From assembly GCA_013339765.2 (NCBI GenBank), contig CM023454.1, positions 56,687,826 through 56,751,825 of the forward strand: 64,000 nt of DNA. The letters are read 5' to 3'. Positions 62,991 to 64,000 of this stretch are shown in pieces; the first letter of the stretch is position 1; each line of letters begins with the position of its first letter. The position numbers were made by a program, and so were the translations under genes. The notes beneath the pieces were generated by a model. It made no database searches, was not told where the DNA came from, and saw nothing but the letters and a program-made list of their open reading frames with translations. The DNA comes from Haemaphysalis longicornis (taxonomy: Eukaryota > Arthropoda > Arachnida > Ixodida > Ixodidae).

Positions 62991-64000
62991 TTCAAGGAAT
63001 TGCATATTGGGGCTTGGGGTGCGGCCTTACCCCGGCGATCATTACCGGTAACGCACTCCCTCACCAGAGCAGGATTGGCAACCCTGGTGTAGCAACGGGC
63101 CAAAACTCTCAGGAATACGGCAATTAACCCACGGCCCTCAGTCTTGAGTGGCTGCGAAGCAACTGTCCATGATGCCGGTTAGCCCTGTGATGCAGCAGTG
63201 GGTGCTAAGAATCCCTGGACCCGGCCAGGCCGCCCTTCGAATCTGAACCTCACAACGTTTAACACGAGAACCTTATCTAGTGAGGCGAGTCTATACGTAT
63301 TGTTCGAGGAATAAACGGCATTTAATGGGGGTGTCATAGGGCTTAGTGAGGTTAGGAGGACAGGTTAAAGCTTTTACTGCGCAGAAATGTGGACACTTAC
63401 TCTGTTACCGTGGTCTAGTGGGCAGACGAGAACTGGGAGTCGGATTTCTAATCAATAAAATCATAGCTGGCAACAGAAGAATACTATAGCATTAACCAAA
63501 GGGCGGTACGACTTGTAATTAGGCTCGATAAGAAGTACAAGCTCAAGGTGGTAGACGGCTATGCCCCCACATCCAGCCACGACGGCCAAGAAGTGGAACA
63601 CTTCTATGAAGATGTGTTATGGCCAATGGCTAAAGTAAAAACAGTACACCGTAGTTATGGGGGACTTGAATGCTAAAGTTGGCAAGAATCAGGCTGAGAC
63701 AAGGGAGTTTGGAACTATGGTTTCAGCTGTAGAAATAGCAAGGGAGACCTACCAGTTGAGTTTAATAATAAATACCTCAGTCTCATAATAAATACCTTCT
63801 TTTGTAAACTGGAGAGCCGTAAATGGACGTGGTGGAGCCCGAATTGGGACCATAAAAATTAAACACATTTAAAATTTTGCGAGAACCATGGCGTCGTGAA
63901 GGATGAGGAAGTGCTCAGAAGGGTAAGGTGTAGTGACCACCGCATGGTAAGATCTCGAATTAGATTAGATTGGTCGAGGTGCCGCAGCAAGCTAGTACGA
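62991..64000 (+). mobile_element. RTE-clade LINE, 5' part; continues beyond the window
   Basis: Bases 62991-63230 look like the 5' UTR. The APE endonuclease follows across frames: LTTFNTRTLSS (about 63245-63280), GLSEVRR with the catalytic Glu (about 63338-63360), GVGFLINKIIAGN (about 63437-63475), VVDGYAPTSSHDGQEVEHFY (63550-63610), VMGDLNAKVGKNQ (63655-63695), WTWWSPNWDHKN and VRCSDHRMVRSRIRLDWSR near the end (about 63925-63980). Several frame changes and a stop or two show decay. The RT domain, if present, lies outside the window. Confidence 0.72.

Noticed and set aside
1..64000. CRISPR array, operons or other prokaryotic features
   Set aside because: No regularly spaced short repeats with unique spacers, no ribosome-binding-site/operon organisation; the content is eukaryotic retroelements.

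Overview
The window looks like intergenic chromosomal DNA from an arthropod, most likely an ixodid tick. That is inferred from element families I recognise: CR1-like and I-type LINEs of the kind deposited as 'tick transposon' proteins, RTE LINEs, Penelope-like elements, a tRNA-derived SINE with the tail typical of ixodid genomes, and Ty3/gypsy elements. I find no rRNA, no functional tRNA, no CRISPR array and no host gene I can name. Almost every convincing coding trace belongs to a transposable element (TE), and nearly all are broken by frameshifts, stops or truncation.

Layout. 0.6-1.0 kb: 3' end of a LINE. 1.9-3.1 kb: Penelope-like element (PLE). 3.1-3.2 kb: long (TA)n. 3.2-8.4 kb: a nearly full-length CR1-like LINE joined head-to-tail to a second, truncated one. 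8.5 kb: SINE relic. 10.7-11.3 kb: another PLE. 11.5 kb: a THAP-like zinc-finger trace. 14.4-16.2 kb: antisense RTE LINE. 16.9 kb: Pif1-type helicase scrap. 17.9-18.1 kb: 53-bp inverted repeat. 23.1-23.9 kb: LINE 3' end. 24.4-25.9 kb: a retrotransposon gag split by a LINE. 28.76-34.09 kb: a Ty3/gypsy element with two 243-bp LTRs. 38.3-39.7 kb: antisense LINE. 40.3-42.45 kb: sense LINE. 42.6-43.1 kb: ~61-bp minisatellite. 43.2-44.0 kb: LINE scrap. 45.4-50.9 kb: antisense LTR element. 51.9-56.0 kb: a PLE with a second PLE inserted in it backwards. 56.4 kb: SINE relic. 56.65-62.85 kb: a ~225-230 bp tandem repeat interrupted by a 5.5-kb I-type LINE. 62.9 kb to the end: a tRNA-like SINE promoter and the 5' half of an RTE LINE that runs off the window.

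The most notable object is the antisense LTR element at 45.4-50.9 kb. Its proteins are of Ty3/gypsy type, but its order is gag, protease, integrase, reverse transcriptase, RNase H. That is the Ty1/copia order, known among Ty3/gypsy elements from the Gmr1-like group. It is dead: the protease, integrase and RT active sites are all altered. Also notable are a degenerate 2A-like motif in the ORF1 of the CR1-like LINE, several nested insertions that order events in time, and LINE 3' ends built as a hairpin followed by an AT-rich tail.

The elements do not form a cellular pathway. The relations that matter are insertion order and RT-dependent parasitism of SINEs on LINEs. The ~98% identical LTRs at 28.8/33.8 kb make that gypsy copy younger than the 45.4-50.9 kb element, whose LTRs differ at many sites and in length.
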